Positions 8,676-16,890 of a stretch of DNA of 62,103 nucleotides are shown one piece after another. This stretch comes from Anaerolineaceae bacterium (GTDB taxonomy: Bacteria > Chloroflexota > Anaerolineae > Aggregatilineales > Phototrophicaceae). The translations under genes and the position numbers were made by a program. The first letter of the stretch is position 1; each line of letters opens with the position of its first letter. The DNA is taken from contig PABP01000003.1 of the NCBI GenBank assembly GCA_002699585.1, positions 1 to 62,103 on the forward strand. The letters are read 5' to 3'. Below the pieces are notes generated by a model that worked only from the letters and a program-made list of their open reading frames with translations, did no database searches and was not told the origin of the DNA.

Positions 8676-9719
8676 ATGCAGCGTTACAAAAAAGCATTTC
8701 GTAATTCATTAATAGCAGGTGCTATATGGTTTATCATAGCGCTTTTCTTTCTAGAGCCAGAAGAACTTAATGCATCCCAATCAGTTTTTAGTGCTGCTTG
8801 CTCAAATGGTATTATCTGTTCCGGTGGCTGGTTCGTACTTGCTCTTATTTTTCTTCCCAAACACTCAAAGAAAAAAACTGTATCTTCCTCATTACACACT
8901 CAGTACACAAACACCATTCCTAAATCATCTGTTCGATACAAAAAGGCACTTCGAAACTCGCTAATAGCGGGTTCTATAATGTTTGCCATTATGTATTTCG
9001 GTAGCATGGATTTGGAAAAATCTGGGATTATAGAATCTGCGTTTGATATTGCTTTTGGATACGGAACACTCTGTTCAGTAGGATGGTTTGTTCTTGCTCT
9101 CATTTTCCTGCCTAATTCTTTAAATAAAAAAATAGCACATAACAAATCTACAGACACAATTTACAAACCAGATACACCAACATTCGATTTTGACATTCAG
9201 ATATCAGATGAATCCTTTGCCGATATACCTCACAAGAAACAAACACCTACGGAATTTGAGCATGAAGTTGCGGGACTTATTCATCACATTTCAGGAAAAC
9301 GCGCCGAAGTTGTTGGTGGGGCTGGTGATGGTGGTATTGATATAAAAGTATTTAGTAAAAAGAATCGACTTGTTGGCGTTGTGCAATGCAAAATGTATTC
9401 ACCGAATAGGACTGTCAATCCATCTGCTATTCGGGACTTAAACACCGTTCGACATTACAATCACGTCAACATTGCGTATCTTGTCACAACAGGCCGATTC
9501 AGTAACACTAGCTATGAACTAGCCAAAGAACTGGGCATCCAGCTAATAGATGGTGAATCGTTGAATCATATTCGGCATCGAGTAAAGCAACATAAGCCCT
9601 CTACCGAGCATGAACAGTGGATACCATCTGGTAAAAATGAACAGCCGACCTCTATACTCAATATAAGAAAAGTATTTCCAGAGCGTTATCTCAAGTACCG
9701 ACCGTGGAAAGATGAATAA
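8676..9719 (+). CDS. Membrane-anchored Mrr-like restriction endonuclease domain protein
   Basis: A 347-residue protein. The N-terminus has two tandem copies of a 2-TM unit: residues about 1-68 (RYKKAFRNSLIAGAIWF..GGWFVLALIFLPKHSKKK) and about 88-155 (RYKKALRNSLIAGSIMF..VGWFVLALIFLPNSLNKK). After a linker comes an Mrr_cat PD-(D/E)XK domain: TEFEHEVAGLIHHISG, the catalytic GAGDGGIDIKVF with Asp, then VGVVQCKMY providing the Q-x-K residues, and YLVTTGRFSNTSYELAKEL. Mrr-type domains cut modified or foreign DNA; tethering to the membrane is unusual and points to a role at entry of DNA or in stress. Codon use is markedly AT-richer than in neighbours, suggesting acquisition by transfer. No partner specificity gene is adjacent. 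Confidence 0.85.
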   Translation: MQRYKKAFRNSLIAGAIWFIIALFFLEPEELNASQSVFSAACSNGIICSGGWFVLALIFLPKHSKKKTVSSSLHTQYTNTIPKSSVRYKKALRNSLIAGSIMFAIMYFGSMDLEKSGIIESAFDIAFGYGTLCSVGWFVLALIFLPNSLNKKIAHNKSTDTIYKPDTPTFDFDIQISDESFADIPHKKQTPTEFEHEVAGLIHHISGKRAEVVGGAGDGGIDIKVFSKKNRLVGVVQCKMYSPNRTVNPSAIRDLNTVRHYNHVNIAYLVTTGRFSNTSYELAKELGIQLIDGESLNHIRHRVKQHKPSTEHEQWIPSGKNEQPTSILNIRKVFPERYLKYRPWKDE

Positions 9720-9767
9720 GCCATAGTTGCAGTAATCTCAGCTTATCTACGGAGGTGGCAGCACTAG

Positions 9768-10250
9768 CTAAAAAGCATAGCCCTCGGCCTGCATGATGCT
9801 GCGTAGGTCATCCGGCAGCAGCCGATTCATGAGGTCGGCGCGGGCGATGACCTGCCCCAACCAGCTATCGGCAAACTCGGCAACAGCTTCAGCAGCCGTG
9901 ACCCAGCGGTGGGCGTCGTGTTCTTGGCTCAGGATGACCGCATCCGGGTTAGGCGTGGTACAGCAAAAAACTGCACCAATCAGCTCGTTCTCGTCTGAAG
10001 GCGGATCACCGCGGTAAAAGTGCGTCACGCCAATGACGAACGCAATCGTCACCTCGACGCCCAGTTCTTCCCTAACTTCCCGATGCACGGCTTCGATGTA
10101 GCCTTCGCCCTGATCAACGCGGCCTGTGACCGTCTCCCAATTGCCCGCGCCAAAATCCTTCTGGGCGGAGCGGCGCAATATCAAATAGCGATCCTGGTCT
10201 GGTCGCCAGAGCACGGCGGCGATGCCCCCTAAAAAGCGTCCGACTGGCAT
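9768..10250 (-). CDS. Nudix hydrolase
   Basis: A 160-residue protein with a complete Nudix box, starting at Gly43: GRVDQGEGYIEAVHREVREE followed by LGV, matching GX5EX7REUXEEXGU. It hydrolyses a nucleoside diphosphate linked to another moiety, with Mg2+ held by the Glu residues of the box. The exact substrate cannot be assigned; an AHRWVTAAEAV segment resembles MutT/dihydroneopterin-triphosphate-type members. No operon partner. Confidence 0.9.
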   Translation of the reverse strand: MPVGRFLGGIAAVLWRPDQDRYLILRRSAQKDFGAGNWETVTGRVDQGEGYIEAVHREVREELGVEVTIAFVIGVTHFYRGDPPSDENELIGAVFCCTTPNPDAVILSQEHDAHRWVTAAEAVAEFADSWLGQVIARADLMNRLLPDDLRSIMQAEGYAF

Positions 10251-10330
10251 AGATAGCCTTTCCGTAAAAATAATTCATCTCATTCTACTACGTATCATCG
10301 ACTTACAAATCAAGCGAGGTGAGTAGAAAA

Positions 10331-10363
10331 CAAAAAAGACCCGCCACACAGTGACAGGTCTTT
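10331..10363 (-). terminator. Rho-independent terminator of the 68-residue tandem genes
   Basis: AAAGACC (335-341) pairs with GGTCTTT (357-363), and on the minus strand the stem runs into TTTTTTG. It follows the second 68-codon copy by 22 bases, so the duplicated pair is a defined transcript. Confidence 0.75.
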
Positions 10364-10385
10364 CGTTCAGCGAATGGTACCTCAG

Positions 10386-10592
10386 TTAAGACTGAGAGGC
10401 TTGACGGAAATTGCGTTGCTTACCATCGCTGCCAAAGAGGTTCAGCAGCCGCAAAAATAGCGCTTTTTCCGAGGCAGATTGTTCTTCGTTGTTGCTTTGA
10501 TGCTGCCTGGCAGTGCGTTCTTTTGCGATAGCTTCAATGATTTCTTGGTTACGGTCGCGAACAAAACTTGCGACCTCAAGCGTGTTTAGGAC
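10386..10592 (-). pseudogene. Second copy of the 68-residue tandem gene, no normal start codon
   Basis: This 207-base reading frame is exactly as long as the copy upstream (68 codons plus stop) and aligns with it without gaps: LNTLEVASFVRDRNQEIIEA against LSPFEMAQLGKERQQEFIKA, and GKQRNFRQASQS against GKQRKLRRASQS at the end. The position matching the initiator Met is GTC, and no ATG, GTG or TTG occurs early in the frame. It begins 9 bases after the stop of copy 1 and in the same frame, so read-through, a non-standard start or loss of function are all possible. The intact frame argues for recent or continuing selection. Confidence 0.55.
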
Positions 10593-10601
10593 GCTTTGGA
10601 C

Positions 10602-10808
10602 TTAGGACTGTGACGCACGGCGCAGTTTGCGCTGCTTGCCAAAGTTCGCAAACGGGTTCGGCAGTTGGAAGAACGGTGTCTTCTGTTGGGCAGGAATGTC
10701 TTCGTAGCTGATTTCTTCAGCGTTTACACGCCGTGACAGAGCAGCGGCCTTGATGAATTCCTGTTGACGTTCTTTACCGAGTTGTGCCATTTCGAATGGA
10801 CTAAGCAT
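10602..10808 (-). CDS. Small hypothetical protein (68 residues), tandem-duplicated
   Basis: Begins MLSPFEMAQLGKERQQEFIK after an AAGGGA Shine-Dalgarno, with a basic C-terminus GKQRKLRRASQS. An amphipathic, charged N-terminal helix (residues 4-25) is followed by a Pro/Phe-rich stretch FFQLPNPFANFG. No membrane segment or known motif. The same pattern is repeated in the next frame downstream, which supports it as a true gene. Function unknown. Confidence 0.6.
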   Translation of the reverse strand: MLSPFEMAQLGKERQQEFIKAAALSRRVNAEEISYEDIPAQQKTPFFQLPNPFANFGKQRKLRRASQS

Positions 10809-10953
10809 GGTGTTGATTCCCTTTCGTTACAAAGTTATGACTCAACTATCCTTACCCTGGTAGCCTTCAAGGCATCCACGGAATAGATAGTAGATTTCAA
10901 GGTTAATTGCGGTAAGTGTCCCCAAAATGGGAACGCAAAACGCTTTGTATGAT

Positions 10954-11046
10954 TTACCGCGTTGTAAGAAAAGGATAAAAGCTAGTTGCGATATAAGTGA
11001 AGCCGAGGAAGAAGAGAAGACATAAAATTATTGCTCGTTGCTTCAT
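10954..11046 (-). CDS. Candidate 30-residue membrane or signal peptide ORF
   Basis: A minus-strand mini-ORF with start ATG at 11046 and stop TAA at 10954-10956, reading MKQRAIILCLLFFLGFTYIA and ten more residues. It is a short basic start plus one hydrophobic helix, as in small membrane peptides or cut-off signal peptides. Its Shine-Dalgarno is weak. Nothing else was recognised in the 428 bases between 10809 and 11236. Confidence 0.35.
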   Translation of the reverse strand: MKQRAIILCLLFFLGFTYIATSFYPFLTTR

Positions 11047-11236
11047 GCTCTATTGTATGCATTTTTCAGAAAAAGCAACCCTTTGGCATTAAGACTATGG
11101 TAGATTTATTCATTTCTTAACCTGCCTCACATAAACCAGCGCCAACTCCAGGACCATTGGACCAGAAAGGTGCAAAACGAGCGGCTTCATGCCATACTCT
11201 GACTGCGAATGGGTTGTAAAAGAGGCTGTTATATAG

Positions 11237-12220
11237 ATGAGATTTGGGCACAACATCTTACGCATTGGGGTCGCAATAGGCTTTTTTCTGCTGCTGATAC
11301 CATCCAGCCAGGGCCAAAATGTGGATTGTACCGCGCAGGCTATCAACGCCCGTGTGGATGCTGCCCTCAGCCGTTACCTTAGCCAGCGCTCCATCACCGA
11401 TGCCATCGCCGCGCGCGATCAATTACAGTCGCTGCAAAGCGACATCCTGAGCATTATCGCCGCCTGCCCACCGGAATTAGTCGGTGAAGCCGAGTCACAA
11501 ACGGCCACACCGGGTCATACGCTGACACCAACCGTCACTTCTTCGCCCAGCCCAACCGCCACAGCGACCCACACACCCACGGCAACAGCCACACCAACGG
11601 CCACACCGACGCCAACCATCGACCAGACCAACGCTGCCCAGGAAACGGAAACCGCGCGTCCCACAGCGACGGCCACCGATACGCCAACAGCCACCAGCAC
11701 GCCCACAGCGACAGCGACGCCCACGCACACAGCGACTGAAACATCGGCTCCTACGGAAACGCCCGATATGCGCATCACGGCCACACCCACTGACCCGGTG
11801 CCGGTCCCCAGCAGCGTGCTGGCCGATACAGGTGATGGCCTACTGCTGCGGGTTGTCACCGTGCTGCGACCTGCCAATGAAACCATTCTGGCAGCCAATC
11901 GCTTCAATCCAACACCGCAACCCGACAACGAATACTTAATGGTCATGTTGCAGGCCGAATGCAGCGCAAACCGGGCGACCGCCTGTGACCTGACGCCTTT
12001 CCATTTCCGTTTGCAGGCCGATGACACCACGGTCGATCCGCCATTTTTGGTATATCCCAATGAGCTGGATGTGCGCCTGGAACCGGGTGAGGGCGCAGCC
12101 GGAGCAATTGCCTTCCTTGCGCCCCAGGCCGCTGCTGATCTGACGCTACTGTTTTATCCCGATGCCGTTTTTGGCAAAACGCTGCCGATCCTATTCGAAT
12201 TGGGCATGCCTGAGAATTAG
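11237..12220 (+). CDS. Secreted Thr/Pro-rich protein with DUF4352-like C-terminal domain
   Basis: A 327-residue exported protein: signal peptide (ILRIGVAIGFFLLLIPSSQG, cut near residue 26), a short helical domain (residues 27-75) with two Cys, a low-complexity linker of TATPT/TPTAT repeats (about 85-185), and a C-terminal beta-sandwich (about 195-327). The latter has EYLMVMLQAECS and VRLEPGEGAAGAIAFLAP, the layout of DUF4352/telokin-like immunoglobulin domains of Gram-positive and Chloroflexota surface proteins. The linker probably spans the envelope. Function unknown. Confidence 0.8.
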   Translation: MRFGHNILRIGVAIGFFLLLIPSSQGQNVDCTAQAINARVDAALSRYLSQRSITDAIAARDQLQSLQSDILSIIAACPPELVGEAESQTATPGHTLTPTVTSSPSPTATATHTPTATATPTATPTPTIDQTNAAQETETARPTATATDTPTATSTPTATATPTHTATETSAPTETPDMRITATPTDPVPVPSSVLADTGDGLLLRVVTVLRPANETILAANRFNPTPQPDNEYLMVMLQAECSANRATACDLTPFHFRLQADDTTVDPPFLVYPNELDVRLEPGEGAAGAIAFLAPQAAADLTLLFYPDAVFGKTLPILFELGMPEN

Positions 12221-12236
12221 CAACTAGATGCGATAG

Positions 12237-12262
12237 GTAGGGGCATAAATTTATGCCCCTAC
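12237..12262. repeat. Perfect 26-bp palindrome
   Basis: A fully symmetric 26-bp sequence with arms GTAGGGGCATAAA and TTTATGCCCCTAC. It lies between the convergent Thr/Pro-rich protein gene and the phage connector-like gene and could act as a two-way terminator. A degenerate relative is at 19776-19808. Confidence 0.75.
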
Positions 12263-12280
12263 ACATCAGCTTACAGCCCT

Positions 12281-13057
12281 TTACGCCTTCACACGGACGC
12301 GACGCAGCGCCGCCAGCGACGCCTGTACACTCGGCGGCAGCGGCAGCGCCATGTCCGGTTCACGGTACAGCGCGGTGGCGATTTGCAAGCACAAGGCGAC
12401 CACATCTGGCACCGGCTGGAACAGATCCACATAGGCCCCGGCATCATGGCTAACCACAGTCGTTCCATTGACGCCACGCTTGACCGTGACGTAATTGCTG
12501 TCAGTACTGATCTTACGCGCCAGCATATACTCGTCCTCGATGCGCAGGAACTGGCCGACCTTGAAGCGTGGCCCGCTGTCATAGGGTGTGCCGCCATCGA
12601 CATCATCCACGAACAGGACGTTACTGTATTCACTGAGTGGCAATTGCAGCGTATCGATGATGTTCAACCAGGCATTGTCCCAGTCATCATGCCAGCCCCA
12701 GATGCCCGTCACCTGTACCGCCTGTAGCGGTGAGGTTTCATATTGGAAAGATACGCCGGATTGCAGCTTGAGGCTGTCGCCAGGTAGTCGCAGGATATAG
12801 TCGGTATCAATCGGGCCAATGTCGCTAATCGCGATCAATTCCAGCAGATCATCCTGTAGGTCGAGCACGGTCGGCTCATTGGGGTCAATGTCGTGCGGCA
12901 GTGTCGCGTAGCGTGGCGTAAAATGTCGATGGGTCGCGCGTTCGATGCGGCGTGTGGCCGCCCATAGTGCCGCCTGTAGACGGCTGTCTTCGCTGGTATC
13001 CGTCGGCGCGAAGCCGATATGCTGGCGTAAGTCATCCAGCATTGCGATGGTTTCCAT
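12281..13057 (-). CDS. Phage head-tail connector-like protein (gp6-like)
   Basis: A 258-residue protein. Its start, MLDDLRQHIGFAPTDTSEDS then RLQAALWAATRRIERATHRH followed by FTP, is the classic opening of phage gp6/phiE125-gp8-type connector proteins, in which a bundle of helices forms the head-tail ring. The middle is beta-rich and the C-terminus ends in a helix VVALCLQIATALYREPDM. No other virion gene is adjacent; the nearest are the tail-like genes at 5.35-7.3 kb on the same strand, in the order expected for a siphovirus module. Confidence 0.65.
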   Translation of the reverse strand: METIAMLDDLRQHIGFAPTDTSEDSRLQAALWAATRRIERATHRHFTPRYATLPHDIDPNEPTVLDLQDDLLELIAISDIGPIDTDYILRLPGDSLKLQSGVSFQYETSPLQAVQVTGIWGWHDDWDNAWLNIIDTLQLPLSEYSNVLFVDDVDGGTPYDSGPRFKVGQFLRIEDEYMLARKISTDSNYVTVKRGVNGTTVVSHDAGAYVDLFQPVPDVVALCLQIATALYREPDMALPLPPSVQASLAALRRVRVKA

Positions 13058-13126
13058 AGAGGTTTGCTCCTTGTAGGCTTATGGTTATGCGATTGACAAA
13101 TGGATGGATGAATGGATGGAGGCTCA

Positions 13127-13468
13127 GTGAATACGGAAATTCAGGTGCAGCTTGGCCTGCCAGAAGAAGCGGTCATCAGGCTGTTGGATTTGGAAGTCGG
13201 GCGCTGGGGACGTGATTTTGTCTTTGCAGCGCAGGCAGCAGCGAATGAGGCGTCTGTCATACTTTTCAAGCTGGCCTTTTACGATTGCAGCGAAACGCGC
13301 TGGCAGACCTATACCCACATCGACCTGGCAATCGATGCGCCCCTGCCAACGACGACTCTGGTCAGCTACAAACTGGGCCGCGACCAGCAGCGCTCCCCGG
13401 CGCGCTTGCTGACGGAACACTTCGGCTTATCGACCTTTTACGGCGAGCTTGTCATCCAGCAAAGCTAG
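13127..13468 (+). CDS. Hypothetical protein (113-118 residues)
   Basis: A small soluble protein with no recognised motif: VQLGLPEEAVIRLLDLEVGR near the start, FGLSTFYGELVIQQS at the end. GGAGG at 13118-13122 favours the GTG at 13127; an ATG at 13112, inside a run of GGAT/GAAT repeats, would add five residues. It stands alone between the divergent connector-like gene and the glycosyltransferase. Confidence 0.55.
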   Translation: MNTEIQVQLGLPEEAVIRLLDLEVGRWGRDFVFAAQAAANEASVILFKLAFYDCSETRWQTYTHIDLAIDAPLPTTTLVSYKLGRDQQRSPARLLTEHFGLSTFYGELVIQQS

Positions 13469-13551
13469 CCACACGAAGGACATTCTCTAGGTTCCGCTGG
13501 CGCATTGCCGTGTTACGATGACTGCATACAGATCACAATCACACGAACACC

Positions 13552-15762
13552 ATGACCGAAACGGTTAAATCAACGGGTTCATCCCAACAAAAGAACACGC
13601 TATGGCGCTGGCTGCTGTTTTTAGGGGCACTGGTCGGCATCACTGTGCTGCTGCTAGATACCCCCGTGACGCTGCGCGGCCTTATAGTGGCGGGGTTGGG
13701 GTTGCCTGTGCTGGCATTGATCGGACAGGGGGTTCGTCAGCGCCAACCAGGGGCATGGGTGCGCAAACGCCAACCCGGAGCGCGTGTGCGTATGATTCCC
13801 TGGCTGCATACACGTGCCGCCACACTCAGCCAATGGACGATGGTCATCGCGCTGGTGTGCATGGTGCTGGCGGCTATCCAACTGCGCCCCGGAACCGAAC
13901 CACATCATGTTTTGTGGCTGATACCAGGGGTCCTTTTGCTGATCCTGGCCACTGAACTGCGAGCATCGACACAGCAATCACAGGTCATACTCAGCCCAAT
14001 GAAACGAACCGTCTCAGCCCCTATCCGCTGGCCGTGGCTGATTTTCAGTACGCTGGCGCTGTTCATGGCGCTGCAAGCCAACCTCATCGACAAGCTGCTG
14101 CCGCTGGACGCCTATGCTCAGGGTGGGATGATATTGGCAGGCACAATTGGAATTGCGCTGGCCTTCCGAGAAAAACGCATCCGTCGGCAGGCGATCAGGG
14201 CCAACTGGCACTGGGTTGCCCTGGTAGGGATTTTGCTGCTGGCGGCCGTTTTGCGCTTGTGGAACCTCGAATGGTGGACGACACGCTGGCTGGATGAGAT
14301 GATCTATGCTGATGCCACCATCAATCTGCGCACCCCGGCGGATGTCATGATCCTGACGCAGTTCAACGGCGTGACGGCCTTCGCCTGGGTGTATCCGCTG
14401 TTGCAGATGCCCTTGACGATCATGCTGGGGCCGGGCCTGTTGCCTCTGCGCCTACTGAGCGCTTTCGTCGGCTTGCTGACCGTAGCCGCCACGTATCGAC
14501 TGGGATGCACCCTGTTCGACCGCCGCATTGGCTTGCTGGCTGCGCTCATCCTGGCGACACTGCCCGTGCATCTGCATTTCAGCCGCATTGGCATCGCCAA
14601 CATCGCCGACCCACTCTTCGGCGTGTTGATGTTGTGGTTCATAGCACGTGCCACGCGCTGGGGCCGTCAGAGCGACTATACACTGGCAGGCATCATGTTG
14701 GGCCTGACACAGTACTTTTATGAAGGCGGGCGCATCTTCTTCCCGCTTATGGCCATCGGTTGGCTGATGATGATGGCCTTTTTCACGCGGCGTGATGCGC
14801 GTTACCAGCAACCAACGCGTCGCCAGCTTCTCGTCTTTTTCGGCGTTGCGCTCTTATTGGCCGCACCGCTGTACTTGACCTGGGCACAGTACAAACTGCC
14901 CTTGCTGCCGCGATATGAGATGATGCAGGCTGCCAAAGCCAGCGAACCGGCACCGCTGATCGCGCGTTGGCTCATGCGCGTTCCCCAGGTGATGCGCGCC
15001 TTCGTCCACACGCCGGATTTCAGTTGGTTCTATCGCGGGGAACAACCGATTCTGCTACTGCCGCTGGTGCCCTTTTTCTTGTTGGGCATCGGCCACAGCC
15101 TGACGCGGCTGGCGCGGCCATCGGGGTTGCTGCTGATGGTGTGGATCGGCGGCGCTGTGGCTGGCATTTCGCTTATTGTCGATGCCACCAGCTATCCGCG
15201 TTATCTGGTGGTGGTGCCTGGGCTGGCACTGGCAACCAGCCTGGGGATGATCGCTACCTGGGATTTTTTGCGCCGCCAACGACCTATTCCGACCTGGGCA
15301 TGGGGCCTGGTTGCCAGTGGCATCATCGTTTTGCAAGTCGGTTATTATTTTGGCGTACATCTGCCCAACTTCTACGAATATCAGGTGGGGCGCAAAACCA
15401 GTGAGGGCATCGTTTACAACTATGATGTCGATAATGCGCTGTGGCGAGCCTTAGACATGCGCGCCGGGACGTATGTCATGATCATCACCTATGAACCACC
15501 CTTTGACTTCGATGGCGATGTGATGCGCCGTTATTTTGGTCGCCATGACCTCCAGATCAAAGGCGTACGCGCCAATCGCCTGGAGGTGCAACTACAAAAT
15601 GTACCCGAAGACCATCGGCTGGCTTTCTTCGTGGAACCCGACAACGAACTGACTATGCAAATTCTGGAATATTATTACGACCTGGAATACCAACCCTATG
15701 ACAACCCCTTTGAGCTGCCGGAGTCTGCTCTGCTTGACCTGTATCTCGTAGTCGATGACTAA
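13552..15762 (+). CDS. GT39-like (ArnT/PMT-type) membrane glycosyltransferase
   Basis: A 736-residue polytopic protein with about 12-14 hydrophobic segments. The catalytic first loop shows WTTRWLDEMIYADA, with an Asp-Glu pair near residues 248-249 that matches the DE motif of dolichol/undecaprenyl-phosphate sugar transferases. The multi-TM core LPLRLLSAFVGLLTVAATYR and GCTLFDRRIGLLAALILATL fits family PF13231/GT39. The C-terminal 130 residues form an outside soluble domain. It transfers a sugar from a lipid carrier to an envelope acceptor; sugar and acceptor are unknown. The N-terminal 200 residues add extra TM helices beyond the core. Confidence 0.85.
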   Translation: MTETVKSTGSSQQKNTLWRWLLFLGALVGITVLLLDTPVTLRGLIVAGLGLPVLALIGQGVRQRQPGAWVRKRQPGARVRMIPWLHTRAATLSQWTMVIALVCMVLAAIQLRPGTEPHHVLWLIPGVLLLILATELRASTQQSQVILSPMKRTVSAPIRWPWLIFSTLALFMALQANLIDKLLPLDAYAQGGMILAGTIGIALAFREKRIRRQAIRANWHWVALVGILLLAAVLRLWNLEWWTTRWLDEMIYADATINLRTPADVMILTQFNGVTAFAWVYPLLQMPLTIMLGPGLLPLRLLSAFVGLLTVAATYRLGCTLFDRRIGLLAALILATLPVHLHFSRIGIANIADPLFGVLMLWFIARATRWGRQSDYTLAGIMLGLTQYFYEGGRIFFPLMAIGWLMMMAFFTRRDARYQQPTRRQLLVFFGVALLLAAPLYLTWAQYKLPLLPRYEMMQAAKASEPAPLIARWLMRVPQVMRAFVHTPDFSWFYRGEQPILLLPLVPFFLLGIGHSLTRLARPSGLLLMVWIGGAVAGISLIVDATSYPRYLVVVPGLALATSLGMIATWDFLRRQRPIPTWAWGLVASGIIVLQVGYYFGVHLPNFYEYQVGRKTSEGIVYNYDVDNALWRALDMRAGTYVMIITYEPPFDFDGDVMRRYFGRHDLQIKGVRANRLEVQLQNVPEDHRLAFFVEPDNELTMQILEYYYDLEYQPYDNPFELPESALLDLYLVVDD

Positions 15763-15912
15763 CCTCCGCAAAAGGCCATATTTACATCTACGGATGCCTC
15801 CCAATTGGTCAAACCAACCGACTACGACCCATTCGAATCGTGCTTATTGGACATCGTATCTCCAAAATGCGACGCCTATAATAGGCGCATTCATCCACAG
15901 GAGCCATTCATC

Positions 15913-16752
15913 ATGAGCGTGTATTACGTCAACGGCGCGTTCGTTGATAAAGACGATGCGTTGTTACCCGTCACCGACCTGGCCATTTTGCGCGGCTACG
16001 GCGTCTTCGACTATTTGCGGACTTACAACGGCCAACCCGTCAGCCTGGATGCCAATGTGGCCCGACTGCGCCAGTCCGCGCGGTTGATCGGCCTGGGCTA
16101 TCCCTGGTCCGATGGTGAAATTGCGGCTATCGTCAACGAGACAATCCAGCGTAATGGCTATGACGAAAGCAGCATCCGTATCGTGGTCACAGGCGGCAGC
16201 AGCCCGGATAACATCACCCCCAATGGCGAGCCTTCGCTCATCGTCATGGTCGAAGAGATGCAGCCTTACCCGGATTGGTGGTACAACCGGGGTGTCAAGA
16301 TCGTTACGGCCAATATCGCCCGCCTGTACCCAGGCGCCAAAAGCATCAACTACATTCCGGCGATCCTGGCACGTCAGCAGGCCGATGCCGACGCTGTCGA
16401 AGTCATCTATTCCACTGAAACAGGCCACGTCCTGGAAGGCACTACCAGCAATTTATTCCTGGTGAAAGACGGCACACTCATCACGCCCCACCTGGAGCGC
16501 GTCTTACCAGGCATCACCCGCCGCACCGTGATTGATGCGGTTAAAGTCGAGTTCGCTATTAAAGAGCGCGATATCAGCCTGGATGAGCTTTACGGCGCCG
16601 ATGAGGTGTTCATCACCGCCGCCAACAAGCGTGTCGTACCCGTCATCACAGTTGATGACCGGACCATCAGCAGCGGCCAACCCGGCCCGGTCACCCAGCG
16701 CGTGATGCAGCTCTTTGATGCTGTGACTTATGGAGTCGCCAAGCAAGTATAA
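15913..16752 (+). CDS. Class IV PLP aminotransferase (branched-chain/D-amino acid type)
   Basis: A 279-residue fold-type IV PLP enzyme. YYVNGAFVDKDDALLPVTDL and RGYGVFDYLRTYNGQP form the standard start; the PLP lysine is likely Lys143 in GAKSINYIPAILARQQA; the phosphate-cup segment is LEGTTSNLFLVKDG and the end has VFITAANKRVVPV. It is an aminotransferase (IlvE-like or D-alanine transaminase-like) or aminodeoxychorismate lyase; the YIPAILARQQA segment suggests a transaminase. The start at 15913 has ACAGGAG 7 bases upstream; a longer frame from 15805 lacks one. Confidence 0.85.
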   Translation: MSVYYVNGAFVDKDDALLPVTDLAILRGYGVFDYLRTYNGQPVSLDANVARLRQSARLIGLGYPWSDGEIAAIVNETIQRNGYDESSIRIVVTGGSSPDNITPNGEPSLIVMVEEMQPYPDWWYNRGVKIVTANIARLYPGAKSINYIPAILARQQADADAVEVIYSTETGHVLEGTTSNLFLVKDGTLITPHLERVLPGITRRTVIDAVKVEFAIKERDISLDELYGADEVFITAANKRVVPVITVDDRTISSGQPGPVTQRVMQLFDAVTYGVAKQV

Positions 16753-16890
16753 ATAGCTCCCACATCACAAGCAAAATAACCCAAGTAAACGCGCCTTTGC
16801 AATCTGGATTGTAAGGCAAGTTTTGTGCTTCCGTAGGCCATTGTGCTGTACTGTTAATAGCAGGTGACAATAGGTCGAGGTCGTACATAC

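Noticed and set aside
11110-11346. Minus-strand 78-residue frame across the start of the Thr/Pro protein
   Set aside because: Covers the signal peptide of a convincing gene, has no ribosome site, and only its last 25 residues look protein-like.
11495-11760. Long opposite-strand frames across the Thr/Pro linker
   Set aside because: They are shadows of ACN/CCN codon repeats; their Arg/Cys/Trp/Gly or Val-rich composition is not protein-like.
13099-13118. GGAT/GAAT tetranucleotide run as a phase-variable repeat
   Set aside because: Too few and imperfect units to be a slippage switch; it only makes the start choice unclear.
15820-15850. Possible tRNA T-arm (CATTCGAATCG)
   Set aside because: No matching acceptor stem, D-arm or anticodon arm could be built around it.
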